Assembly: GCF_014773275.1 (NCBI RefSeq)
Contig: NZ_JACWMW010000001.1
Location: forward strand, 930,001-994,000
Source of the DNA: Mucilaginibacter rigui
Lineage (GTDB): Bacteria; Bacteroidota; Bacteroidia; Sphingobacteriales; Sphingobacteriaceae
Direction: 5' to 3'
Length of the DNA: 64,000 nt
Shown here: positions 24,795-33,646 of the stretch, in pieces
Position numbering within the stretch: the first letter of the stretch is position 1
Layout of the letters: the number at the start of each line of letters is the position of its first letter
Notes under the pieces: generated by a model
Told to the model about the DNA's origin: nothing
What the model saw: only the letters and a program-made list of their open reading frames with translations
Databases searched by the model: none
Made by a program: the position numbers and the translations under genes

Positions 24795-25454
24795 TTATGT
24801 TCGGCTTTTTCTATACATCACTTTTTTAATAATGAATATAATGCCAAAGCCTAGTAAAATAGGTATTGCAATAAATATTAGATATGCGGTTATTTTACCT
24901 AATCCTATGGCTATTGCGGTGCCATTTTTAGAAACAATCTTATCGTTAGGAATAGTTATTTTAAAAGTATTGAAATAGGCATTTGCCTTTTTGTCATCTT
25001 TTTTAATACTATCAGTAGCCCATATTGAAAAGCTTAATAAAGTATCGTTTAAAAAAAACAGCTTGTTATAGCTATACTTTTTTTCACCCAAAAGATCAGA
25101 AGTGTATAAAAATTCGATTCCCGCAAGGCTATCTATCAAAGTGTTCTTTTTGTAAATTAATTTGCCTTTAGTGCTTTTTATAGTTCCCGTGATGAAACTG
25201 TTGTATATCTGATTGTTAATGTCTTTTGTAAAAAGATCCTTTACAGATTTTTCTAAAGGAGATACCTGAGCATAGTAAATATCCTGTACATCTTTATACA
25301 CATATACTGTAGTTCCCGATTCAGAGCTTTTTATTTCAGGTGCATCCGGGAATTTAATTTGGGCGATATGTTTAAGATCCTGTGTGTACGTTAGCTGACA
25401 GAACGCATTAAAAGAGGAAATACAAATGAAAAATATTAAAAAGATTTTTTTCAT
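24795..25454 (-). CDS. hypothetical secreted protein with C-terminal membrane helix
   Basis: 219 aa. Signal peptide 1-19 (ending FNAFCQ), an extracytoplasmic domain, and a C-terminal transmembrane helix (about 188-209) followed by KKVMYRKSRT. This makes it a type I membrane protein with its bulk in the periplasm. Family not recognised. It is inserted in the purK-purE unit, 9 bp after purK and 25 bp before purE, and is more A+T-rich than either. Confidence 0.7.
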   Translation of the reverse strand: MKKIFLIFFICISSFNAFCQLTYTQDLKHIAQIKFPDAPEIKSSESGTTVYVYKDVQDIYYAQVSPLEKSVKDLFTKDINNQIYNSFITGTIKSTKGKLIYKKNTLIDSLAGIEFLYTSDLLGEKKYSYNKLFFLNDTLLSFSIWATDSIKKDDKKANAYFNTFKITIPNDKIVSKNGTAIAIGLGKITAYLIFIAIPILLGFGIIFIIKKVMYRKSRT

Positions 25455-25463
25455 TCTATATGA

Positions 25464-26603
25464 TCATGCAATTACTTTTAAAGTCTGCTGCACAAATCTT
25501 GCTTTCTCTATCGCTTTTTCCCTGTCGTTATCTATAATAGTAACATGCCCCATTTTGCGGAAGGGTTTTGTTAAGGCCTTACCATACAGGTGCACGTAAA
25601 CACCGGCACATTTCAATATCTTTTCTATCCCCTGGTAAACGGCGGGGCCTTCGTATCCGGCTTCGCCTAAAATATTTACCATAATGGCGTTGCTCAGGCA
25701 GGCTGTATCGCCCAGTGGCTGGTCGAAAATAGCACGTAAATGCTGTTCAAACTGTGATACTACGTTACCCTCGATGCTTTGGTGACCGCTGTTATGCGGG
25801 CGTGGGGCAAGTTCGTTTACTAAAATTTTACCGTCTTTGGTCAGGAACATTTCAACGGCCAGTATGCCTACAATGTTCAGTGTTTCGGCTATACGCTTGG
25901 CAATGTTCTCAGCCTCCATCTGCACTTCGAAGGGCAGGGTAGAGGGCGATATTAAAAACTCCACCAGGTTAGCTTCGGGGTTAAACTCCATTTCCACCAG
26001 TGGGAATGTTTTTACCTCGCCGCTTTCGTTGCGTGCTACTATTACGCCGATCTCTTTTTCAAAATCAACAAGGCGCTCAATAAGGCTGGGTTCGGTAAAA
26101 GCGTTTGCGAGGTAACTTTCGTCAACCACTTTGTAAACGCCTTTGCCATCGTAACCATCACGCCTAAGCTTTTGAATATATGGGAACGGGATATGGCTTG
26201 CCTTTAATTGATCCGGCGATGAAATGACCTGGAACTCGGCCGTAGGGATATCGTTTTCCTTGAAAAATTGCTTTTGCAGGCCTTTATCCTGTATCAGGCG
26301 GATAATGCGCGATTGCGGGTAAACCGCAACACCTTCTTTCTCCAGCTGCTCCAATGCATCAACATTTACCTTCTCTATCTCAATGGTAAGCAGGTCGACC
26401 TTTTTACCGAAATTATAAACGGTTTCATAATCGCTAAGCGAACCTACAACAAACTCGTTGCAAAGCCGGCGGCAGGGTGCCTCGCGGTCAGGGTCGAGTA
26501 CCTTAACGGTAACGTTATAATTTATTGCCTGCTGTATAAGCATGCGCCCAAGCTGGCCACCGCCTAATATTCCTAATTTTAAATCCCCGTAAAATGCTTT
26601 CAT
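25464..26603 (-). CDS. purK: N5-carboxyaminoimidazole ribonucleotide synthase
   Basis: 379 aa ATP-grasp enzyme making N5-CAIR from AIR, ATP and bicarbonate, which PurE then rearranges. Marks: KLGILGGGQLGRMLIQQA at the start, KLRRDGYDGKGVYKV, VNELAPRPHNSGHQSIEG, and GHVTIIDNDREKAI. First gene of the purK-x-purE unit; the 265-bp upstream gap to icd holds both divergent promoters. Confidence 0.95.
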   Translation of the reverse strand: MKAFYGDLKLGILGGGQLGRMLIQQAINYNVTVKVLDPDREAPCRRLCNEFVVGSLSDYETVYNFGKKVDLLTIEIEKVNVDALEQLEKEGVAVYPQSRIIRLIQDKGLQKQFFKENDIPTAEFQVISSPDQLKASHIPFPYIQKLRRDGYDGKGVYKVVDESYLANAFTEPSLIERLVDFEKEIGVIVARNESGEVKTFPLVEMEFNPEANLVEFLISPSTLPFEVQMEAENIAKRIAETLNIVGILAVEMFLTKDGKILVNELAPRPHNSGHQSIEGNVVSQFEQHLRAIFDQPLGDTACLSNAIMVNILGEAGYEGPAVYQGIEKILKCAGVYVHLYGKALTKPFRKMGHVTIIDNDREKAIEKARFVQQTLKVIA

Positions 26604-26829
26604 GTATAGTGTTGCAAAGTTAGTTGAAATCTTTTAAACTGGCATAAAGCAATTTTAATAGTCATGTATTGCGATGTCGAAGCGACCTGCGATGCCAAAA
26701 TAGGGTGAAATATTAGAAACTGATTAGAGTTTGTAATGTAAAACAGTAATTGGGCCTTATAAGTACACGCAAACGTCACAATTCGACCGCAATAAGCCAT
26801 AAAACCTTCCAAAATAGCCTCAAAAAGCC

Positions 26830-26837
26830 TACCTTTG
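26830..26837 (+). promoter_or_regulatory. Bacteroidetes -7 box (TACCTTTG) of icd
   Basis: TACCTTTG followed by C matches TAnnTTTG, 32 bp before the icd start. Confidence 0.55.
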
Positions 26838-26868
26838 CAGCGTTTTTACAAACCACATATTATCATCC

Positions 26869-28326
26869 ATGAAAACCAAAATAGCAGTAGCAAAAGGTGA
26901 CGGTATAGGCCCGGAAATTATGGCAGCCGTGCTCCGTATATTTGAAGCCGCCAACGTACAACTCGATTACGAGTATGTAGAAATGGGCAAGTCGTATTTT
27001 GATGCAGGCCACTCCACCGGGATGACCGCCGCCGCAAAAGAAACCATTGAACGTTTAGGCCTGCTATTTAAAGGCCCAATGGAAACCCCGAAAGGCAAAG
27101 GCGTAAAAAGCATCAACGTTACCGCCCGCAAGGTATGGAACACGTACGCCAACCAGCGCGATTTCCGCTCACTGAATGGTGTTGATACCGTTTTTTCAAA
27201 AGCTGGGATCCCAATTAACCTGACTATAGTTCGCGAAAATATTGAAGATACTTACGGAGGTATCGAGCACTTGTTAACAAACGATGTTGCTGTAGGCCGC
27301 CGTATCATTACCCGCCCCGGCTCGGCCCAGGTTATCCGTTACGCGTTTGAAATGGCCCGCCGTAAAGGTTATACCAAACTGGCTTGTGGCCATAAGGCAA
27401 ACATTATGAAACTTACTGATGGTTTGTTCCTGGAAACATTTTATGAGATAGCACGCGAATACCCGGATATCGAATCGTCGGACATTATTGTTGATGACCT
27501 GTGTATGAAGCTGGTATCGCGCCCGGAAATGTTCCAGGCTATTGTGTTAACCAACCTGCAGGGCGATATCGTGTCTGACCTTTGTGCAGGTTTGGTGGGC
27601 GGCTTAGGCTTTGCACCATCTGCCAACATTGGCGATAATATCTCCATATTTGAAGCTGTGCATGGTACCGCACCGGATATTGCCGGCCGTGGTATTGCTA
27701 ACCCAACGGCGCTATTATTATCGGGTATTTTGATGCTGCGCTATTTAGGCTTTACTACCGCCGCGGCTAATATCGAAAACTCATTACTATACACACTTGA
27801 GCAAGGCATACACACAGGCGATTTCGGTGATAAAGCTGTAGCATCAGTTAATACTGATGCTTTTGCTGATGCAGTAATTGCAAACCTTGGCCAGGTGCCT
27901 GCAAAAGGTGAGGTTATTGCCCAGCCGGATATGGAAGTAAAAGCCAACCACGATCATCCGCTAAAAAATAAATTAACGGTTACCAAAGCTGCCACTACCG
28001 AAGAAATGGTGGGTGTGGATGTGTTTGTAGAATCGAGCAAACAACCAAATGAACTGGCCGAATTGGCCCAGCGTAAGCAAACGGATAACTTTCAACTGGT
28101 AATGATATCTAACCGTGGTACGCAGGTATGGCCTACAGGTTCAATCTTTACCGAACTGGTGAACGAATACCGCATCCGTTTTGAGAAAAAAGACGGTACC
28201 GAGATTACCCAGAAAGAGATACTGCACATTGCTGCCGACCTGTCTGAAGATTTTAAAGTGTGCTCGGTTGAGTTCCTGATGAAATTTGATGGCAAAATTG
28301 GTTATACCCTGGCACAGGGGCAATAA
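26869..28326 (+). CDS. icd: isocitrate dehydrogenase, NADP-dependent (probable)
   Basis: 485 aa, longer than the 416-aa E. coli enzyme and close to the Thermus-type with a C-terminal extension. Marks: AVAKGDGIGPEIM at the start, LTIVRENIEDTYGGIEH, IIVDDLCMKLVSRPE, and ANIGDNISIFEAVHGTAPDI. Residues after about 340 form the extra C-terminal domain. TCA-cycle enzyme, cytosolic. NADP over NAD preference is inferred from the family; the coenzyme residues were not aligned. Confidence 0.92.
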   Translation: MKTKIAVAKGDGIGPEIMAAVLRIFEAANVQLDYEYVEMGKSYFDAGHSTGMTAAAKETIERLGLLFKGPMETPKGKGVKSINVTARKVWNTYANQRDFRSLNGVDTVFSKAGIPINLTIVRENIEDTYGGIEHLLTNDVAVGRRIITRPGSAQVIRYAFEMARRKGYTKLACGHKANIMKLTDGLFLETFYEIAREYPDIESSDIIVDDLCMKLVSRPEMFQAIVLTNLQGDIVSDLCAGLVGGLGFAPSANIGDNISIFEAVHGTAPDIAGRGIANPTALLLSGILMLRYLGFTTAAANIENSLLYTLEQGIHTGDFGDKAVASVNTDAFADAVIANLGQVPAKGEVIAQPDMEVKANHDHPLKNKLTVTKAATTEEMVGVDVFVESSKQPNELAELAQRKQTDNFQLVMISNRGTQVWPTGSIFTELVNEYRIRFEKKDGTEITQKEILHIAADLSEDFKVCSVEFLMKFDGKIGYTLAQGQ

Positions 28327-28354
28327 TTTAAGTCAAAATTCAAGCGTGAAAATT

Positions 28355-28394
28355 AAAAAAGTCCCGTCTGTTAACTAACAGACGGGACTTTTTT
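28355..28394. terminator. strong bidirectional terminator after icd
   Basis: GTCCCGTCTGTT pairs with AACAGACGGGAC (12 bp) and is flanked by A and T runs, between the convergent icd and AI-2E family gene. Confidence 0.92.
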
Positions 28395-28427
28395 AATTAG
28401 GATATTTTCCAATTGCCAAATGTTTTC

Positions 28428-29513
28428 TTAATCGCTGTCAACCGTTCGGTGGCCTACCTCATCATCAGCCTCATGGTTTATTTTTTTGACGTAGATCTCG
28501 TCAACCAGGATAATAATAATAGACAGTAACGGCACTGCCAATATGATACCCAATACGCCCGACAATACCCCCATCAACACCTGGCTTATGATGGTTAAGG
28601 CAGGCGGGATATTAATCATTTTCTTTTGAATTAGCGGCGTTACAATATTGCTTACAATGGTTTGCGATACAATGTAAAGTAAGGCTACAATAATGGCGGT
28701 ATTAAGGTCTTGGGTTAAGGCAAGCAATACGCCGGGTATCATGGCCGCCAGCGAGCCAAAGTTGGGTACAAGCTTTAATAAGCCCGTTAGCAAGGCAAGG
28801 ACCAAGGCTACCGGTATACCAATTATAGACAGGCCGGTACCTATCATAATAAATATCAGCACCATAGAAAGCATCATCCCTTTTAGCCACCCTTTTAATG
28901 CCTGGCTGGTGCGGTCAATAACCTTTCTGGCCATTGGTTTATTTTGTTCGGGGAACAGTTTAATAATACCATCCTTATAAAGCGAAGGGCTGGTGGTGAA
29001 AAATATACCCAGAAACATAATGATATAAATATTACCCAGCACACCAAAACTGGTGCTAAAGAAACTTTGGGCGGTGGCAAAAAGCTTATCGGTATTATCG
29101 TCGCCACCAAAATATTCAAGTATTTTTGCGCCGATAGGGCCTTCACCAAGTTTTACTTTTAAATTATTGATGGTATGGGGTAAGCTTTCGCTTAAAATGG
29201 CTATCTGCCCCTGTATAGTAGTACCCATAACATAGAGCAAGGAGAACAGGATAAGGAAGGAACCAATAACCGAAATGGTCATACATATCTTGCGGCTCCA
29301 TTTGGTTTTGCGTTCTATCATGTCACCCAGCCCATGGAAATATACTGATATCAACGCTCCGGCCAATATCATTAACAGTACATTAAAGGCAACACGGGCA
29401 ATTAGTATGGCAACTACCAGTAAGGCAACAATGGCTACGGTATGCCATACCTTTTCTATGTAGGTGAGTTCTTTTTTTGAGGTTTTTGGAGGGGTAGGGT
29501 TTCTATCAGGCAT
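28428..29513 (-). CDS. AI-2E family transporter
   Basis: 361 aa with about seven or eight hydrophobic segments and the late loop motif that marks this family (GLLKLVPNFGSLAAMIPGVL). It is an integral inner-membrane protein. Family members export autoinducer-2 or ions, or act as Na+/H+ antiporters, so the name does not fix the substrate. The start at 29513 (MPDRNPTPPK) was preferred over the upstream Met. The C-terminus has an acidic tail. Confidence 0.85.
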   Translation of the reverse strand: MPDRNPTPPKTSKKELTYIEKVWHTVAIVALLVVAILIARVAFNVLLMILAGALISVYFHGLGDMIERKTKWSRKICMTISVIGSFLILFSLLYVMGTTIQGQIAILSESLPHTINNLKVKLGEGPIGAKILEYFGGDDNTDKLFATAQSFFSTSFGVLGNIYIIMFLGIFFTTSPSLYKDGIIKLFPEQNKPMARKVIDRTSQALKGWLKGMMLSMVLIFIMIGTGLSIIGIPVALVLALLTGLLKLVPNFGSLAAMIPGVLLALTQDLNTAIIVALLYIVSQTIVSNIVTPLIQKKMINIPPALTIISQVLMGVLSGVLGIILAVPLLSIIIILVDEIYVKKINHEADDEVGHRTVDSD

Positions 29514-29590
29514 TATGTGCTGTTTGGTTATGCACATAATTACGTATAGTACTCATAAAAGTTTTAAGAATTTATCAGTAAGCGATAAAC

Positions 29591-30313
29591 CTACTGATGT
29601 GAATCTTTCACCTTATTAAAATAAGCTACCAGTTTTTCTATATTACCTATCCCATAATGGTTGGCGCGTATTTGCTCAACAACCTCGGGTTCATCGGCCA
29701 TTACCTCGCTCATAATATCAATAAAGTTTTCGCGGGTTAGGTGTTTCATGGTAGCGGTATTACTGCCGTAATAATAGCTTAATTTATTGTTGTTGCCACC
29801 GCCGCCGTTACCACCAATGCTAATGCCCACACCGCCGCCGTATGATGTACCGTATGTGCCCGTGCCTATACCAATACCGGGCGATACCTGTACTTTTTTG
29901 CCGCCGCCGCTTCCGCCGCTGCCTGCGCCGCGGGTTGCGTAAATTTTTACAGGTTCATCAATAACTACACGTACAAAATCAAACTCTCTTTTAGCCCAGG
30001 TTTCGTTGCCGGGCGCATGTGCTACCACAAAACTATCGCGGCCGGCCACGAATGATTGCAGATCGCTGGTGCTGAGGTAATAAGGGGTTGAGTGCTCTTC
30101 GTCTTTAAACTCAATAAAGCCTTCGTCGCTGAAAGGCCCGCGGCCACCCGGGTTGGGATGGATATACCCTGTGGTTCTAACGCCTTTAACATCAATAAAA
30201 TGACCAGGTAACCATTTTTGGGCCATAGCCGTATTGCCTGCCATTGTCATGAATAAAACAAGCGCGGCTATATTTAAAATGTGTTTTGTGAATAGGATGG
30301 TCTTAGTAGTCAT
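29591..30313 (-). CDS. secreted glycine-rich protein, paralogue B
   Basis: 240 aa. Signal peptide about 1-31 (ends NTAMAQ). Region 32-135 holds beta strands (FIDVKGVRTTGYIHPNPGG). A Gly-rich segment (about 140-190: GSGGSGGGKK and GGGVGISIGGNGGGG) and a C-terminal helical segment follow (ENFIDIMSEVMADEPEVVEQ). The same helical segment, IEVMSNIMADKPEVV, occurs in the gene just upstream. It overlaps that gene by 11 bp. No function recognised. Confidence 0.75.
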   Translation of the reverse strand: MTTKTILFTKHILNIAALVLFMTMAGNTAMAQKWLPGHFIDVKGVRTTGYIHPNPGGRGPFSDEGFIEFKDEEHSTPYYLSTSDLQSFVAGRDSFVVAHAPGNETWAKREFDFVRVVIDEPVKIYATRGAGSGGSGGGKKVQVSPGIGIGTGTYGTSYGGGVGISIGGNGGGGNNNKLSYYYGSNTATMKHLTRENFIDIMSEVMADEPEVVEQIRANHYGIGNIEKLVAYFNKVKDSHQ

Positions 30314-30950
30314 ATGATTTTTTTGGCATTTGGCCTGTTCTGTAATAGGTGAGCAGGTCTTCCATATCACCATAACGAAAAGTTTTATCTTTAATTTTAG
30401 CAACAACCTCGGGTTTATCTGCCATAATGTTGCTCATTACTTCAATAAATTCTTTCTTTTCCAGTTTAGTAACCTTATCGGGTGTGGCGCCATAATAATA
30501 GGTGGTTTTTGTACCGGCACCAATTCTTGTACCCACGCCCACACCCATACCCACATTGCCGGTAAAACCGCCGGTATTGATAATTAACGGGAAGCCGTTT
30601 TTAGCAGTTTTAACAGTGAATAATTTAGTGGCGTTGTCAACAGATACGATCATGAACGGGCTGTTTTTGAACAGCACATTGCGCGATACCACAAAGCTGT
30701 CGGCACCCATTACAAACGATTTTATTTTGTAATAGGGAATAGGGAATACCTCCGATTTTTCATCCTTGCAATAAAGTATCTGGTCGCCATCTTCATATTC
30801 GCCTTTGTGAGGGGGCGACCATGATATCAACCCGTCGAATATTTCGCCGCTGGTATGATAAAGCGTGCCTTCAAACCATTTGCGTTGTGTCTGTGCTTTG
30901 GCAGCGATGGTACTTGCAATAATTAAAAATATTAAAAGGGCTTTACGCAT
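30303..30950 (-). CDS. secreted glycine-rich protein, paralogue A
   Basis: 215 aa. Signal peptide about 1-19 (cut near AKAQ). It shares with paralogue B the FVMGADSFVV/FVAGRDSFVV block, a Gly-rich loop (FTGNVGMGVGVGTRIGAG), YYYGATPDKVTKLEKKEFIE and MADKPEVV. So the pair arose by tandem duplication and diverged. Periplasmic or surface location expected; role unknown. Confidence 0.75.
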   Translation of the reverse strand: MRKALLIFLIIASTIAAKAQTQRKWFEGTLYHTSGEIFDGLISWSPPHKGEYEDGDQILYCKDEKSEVFPIPYYKIKSFVMGADSFVVSRNVLFKNSPFMIVSVDNATKLFTVKTAKNGFPLIINTGGFTGNVGMGVGVGTRIGAGTKTTYYYGATPDKVTKLEKKEFIEVMSNIMADKPEVVAKIKDKTFRYGDMEDLLTYYRTGQMPKKSYDY

Positions 30951-31194
30951 TATGGTGTTGATTACGAATTGTGATATTGATTCAGTAAAATTATTTACTT
31001 TCTATAGAATACAGTAATTCTTCTCTTTTATTGTGTGAAAAATATCTTGTCATTGATTTTTTACAGCAGATGATCACTTACCAATTGTTAGTTAATGATT
31101 TCTGCACCAATTGTAATGCTTAAAATACAAAACAGGAATAAAATTTTACGCATAAAGGTTTAGATTTGAAATCAAATATAAAAGATTTTTTGAC

Positions 31195-32208
31195 ATGATA
31201 ACAGTTGATCTGCGAAGCGATACCGTAACAAAACCAACACCCGGAATGCTTGAAGCTATGTGGGGCGCCAAAGTTGGCGACGATGTGTTTGGTGAGGACG
31301 AAACAGTGAATGCGCTGGAGCAAAAAGCTGCAAATATGTTTGGGATGGAAGAGGCTATTTTTTGCCCATCGGGCACCATGACCAACCAGATAGCCATTAA
31401 ATGTTTTACCCAGCCGCTGGATGAACTGATAGCTGACCAAACCGCGCACGTTTACCGTTACGAAGGTGGAGGTATCGCTTTTAATTCGGGCGTATCAACA
31501 CGATTGCTTAATGGATACCGGGGTATACTAACTGCCGAAATGATAGCGCCCGAGATAAATGATGAGAATATCCATTACCCGCATACCAGTTTGGTGGTGC
31601 TGGAAAATACGGTTAACAAAGGTGGCGGCAGCTGCTACACGCTTGAGCATATTAAACCAATTGCCACGCTTTGTAAGGAGCAGGGCTTAAAGCTGCATTT
31701 AGATGGGGCGCGCATTTTTAACGCGCTTGCCCATACGGGCGATAACGCTGCCGATTATGGTAGATATTTTGATGGCATCTCGGTATGCTTATCAAAAGGC
31801 CTGGGCGCGCCTGTAGGCTCGGTTTTACTGGCCGATAAGGCAACTATTAAGTACGCCCGCCGCATCCGCAAGGTATTGGGTGGTGGCATGAGGCAGGCAG
31901 GTTTCCTGGCTGCAGCCGGCATCTACGCGTTGGACCATCATGTAGAGCGTTTAAAGATCGACCACGCCCACGCCCGTGTTTTAGGCGAGGAACTGGCGGA
32001 ATGCTCTTGGGTAACCAACGTAGTACCGGTAGAAACCAACATTGTTTTATTTGATACCATTGAACGCGCCGACATTATACTGGCTAACCTGGCAGCTAAA
32101 GGTATTAAAGCAAATAGTACCGATACCCACCGCATCCGTTTTGTAACACATTTGGATGTACACCCCGAACAGGTGGAGCATGTGGTGGATGTATTGAAAA
32201 GTTTATAA
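31195..32208 (+). CDS. ltaE: low-specificity L-threonine aldolase
   Basis: 337 aa, PLP enzyme cleaving L-threonine (and allo-threonine) to glycine and acetaldehyde. Marks: DLRSDTVTKPTPGML, GDDVFGEDETVNALE, LHLDGARIFNA, and the PLP lysine Lys201 in CLSKGLGAPVGS. Cytosolic. The upstream gap (30951-31194, 244 bp) shows no other gene. Confidence 0.93.
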   Translation: MITVDLRSDTVTKPTPGMLEAMWGAKVGDDVFGEDETVNALEQKAANMFGMEEAIFCPSGTMTNQIAIKCFTQPLDELIADQTAHVYRYEGGGIAFNSGVSTRLLNGYRGILTAEMIAPEINDENIHYPHTSLVVLENTVNKGGGSCYTLEHIKPIATLCKEQGLKLHLDGARIFNALAHTGDNAADYGRYFDGISVCLSKGLGAPVGSVLLADKATIKYARRIRKVLGGGMRQAGFLAAAGIYALDHHVERLKIDHAHARVLGEELAECSWVTNVVPVETNIVLFDTIERADIILANLAAKGIKANSTDTHRIRFVTHLDVHPEQVEHVVDVLKSL

Positions 32209-32215
32209 CAATTTG

Positions 32216-32291
32216 TCCTCCTGAAGAACGAGAGATCTAATCGCAGTTATGCATCTTCCCGAATAGATCTTTTACCGCGTTCAGGATAACA
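32216..32291. repeat. REP-like imperfect inverted repeat
   Basis: GTCCTCCTGAAGAACGAGAG and the later CGTTCAGGATAAC with GATCTA/TAGATC inside suggest an imperfect palindrome in the gap 32209-32372. Weak, based on eye alignment only. Confidence 0.4.
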
Positions 32292-32372
32292 AGTTTTATT
32301 TATTGTGTCAGTACTTAATAACTTTAATTAGTACTTAAAACTTATCAATCGGTTGCATGTTGTACACTACAC

Positions 32373-33458
32373 ATGACCCGTCTCGAAAAAAAACTCGAAA
32401 AAATTGGCCGCGACCCAAAAGTAACCGCAAAAGCGGTGGGGCTACGCTATGTGTCAGACTCAACCCCGGGTTATACCCGCAAAAAATCGGGAAAAGGCTG
32501 GAGCTATTATGCTGCTGATGGCAAGGTGGTTAAGGATAAAGAACTTGTTGAACGGTTTAATAAACTGGTAATCCCGCCGGCCTATACCAATGTATGGATT
32601 TCTCCTTATGATAACGGCCACCTGCAGTTTACAGGCACCGATGCGGCAGGGCGCAAGCAGTATCGTTATCACGCATACTGGAACAAGATCCGTAACCAAT
32701 CAAAGTACCATCGCCTGCAAACATTTGCCGCACATTTACCGGCCATCCGCAAACAGGTTGACCAGGACCTTGCCCGCCCCAAACTCGACCACGAAAAGGT
32801 GGTGGCCCTGGTAGTACGCCTGATGGAACTGACGAGTATCCGTGTGGGTAACGAATCATATAAAAAGCTTTATGGTTCGTTCGGGTTAACAACACTCATG
32901 AACAGGCACGTTAAAGTTGAAGGCAGCAAGCTGCAATTTGAATTTAAGGGCAAAAAAGGTGTAATGCATAAAATAGCCCTGCAAAGTAAAAAGCTGGCCA
33001 GGCTTGTTAAACAATGCCGTGATATCCCGGGGAAAGAGTTGTTTCAGTACTACAATGATGAAGGCGGGCATTGTACCATAGGGTCGGGCGATATAAACAC
33101 CTACCTGAAAGATATAACCGGTGAAGATTTTACCGCTAAAGATTTCCGTACCTGGGCAGGTAGCGTAAGTGCTTTGTATGCCATTAAGGAAGCAGGAGAG
33201 TTCACCTCAGTATCTGAATGTAAAAAGAAAATAGTAAGCGTGCTTGATGAAGTAGCCATAAACCTGGGCAACACCCGCACAGTTTGTAAAAAGTATTACG
33301 TACACCCAACCGTTATAAAAAGCTACGAAGAAGGCACTATTTTTAAATACATAGATAAGTTGGATGGGGACAAGGACGTAAAATCGGCGGAATTGAATAT
33401 TGCCGAGAAAGCCCTGCTGGAAATATTGGATAAAGAGAAGCTGGCCGAAGCGAGTTGA
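32373..33458 (+). CDS. DNA topoisomerase IB
   Basis: 361 aa. Eukaryote/poxvirus-type topoisomerase IB that relaxes supercoils by nicking one strand. The active-site residues fit: Arg157 in SIRVGNE, Arg259 in DFRTWAGS, His311 in KKYYVHP, and nucleophile Tyr318 in VIKSYEEG; the general-acid Lys lies near residues 192-195. It has the N-terminal cap domain typical of bacterial TopIB. There is a promoter-sized gap upstream, and it is single-gene. Confidence 0.93.
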   Translation: MTRLEKKLEKIGRDPKVTAKAVGLRYVSDSTPGYTRKKSGKGWSYYAADGKVVKDKELVERFNKLVIPPAYTNVWISPYDNGHLQFTGTDAAGRKQYRYHAYWNKIRNQSKYHRLQTFAAHLPAIRKQVDQDLARPKLDHEKVVALVVRLMELTSIRVGNESYKKLYGSFGLTTLMNRHVKVEGSKLQFEFKGKKGVMHKIALQSKKLARLVKQCRDIPGKELFQYYNDEGGHCTIGSGDINTYLKDITGEDFTAKDFRTWAGSVSALYAIKEAGEFTSVSECKKKIVSVLDEVAINLGNTRTVCKKYYVHPTVIKSYEEGTIFKYIDKLDGDKDVKSAELNIAEKALLEILDKEKLAEAS

Positions 33459-33472
33459 GAGTAATAAACTCT

Positions 33473-33570
33473 GCGTCATTGCGAGCGAAGCGTGGCAATC
33501 TTCGAGAGGCATGTCGCAAACTTTTCTATCGAAGATTGCCACGTCGCTATCGTTCTTCGCAATAACGCGT
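33473..33570. repeat. REP-like inverted repeat after topoisomerase IB
   Basis: A perfect 15-bp inverted pair CGTGGCAATCTTCGA (33491-33505) / TCGAAGATTGCCACG (33529-33543). It lies within an outer imperfect pair beginning GCGTCATTGCGAGCGAAG. The same GCGTCATTGCGAGCG core occurs in the nuoC-nuoD gap. Confidence 0.8.
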
Positions 33571-33583
33571 GGCTTAAAAATAC

Positions 33584-33619
33584 AAAAAAGGTTGACCAGG
33601 CTTGCCCCGATCAACCTTT
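33584..33619 (-). terminator. terminator of the M56 gene
   Basis: On the minus strand, AAAGGTTGA pairs with TCAACCTTT and is followed by T. It lies 27 bp after the stop of the 33647-35515 gene. Confidence 0.75.
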
Positions 33620-33646
33620 AAATAGGTCAACATCTAACTGATCTTA

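Noticed and set aside
26600..26812. 70-aa minus frame between purK and icd
   Set aside because: It covers the divergent promoter region, overlaps the purK start and has no homology-like pattern.
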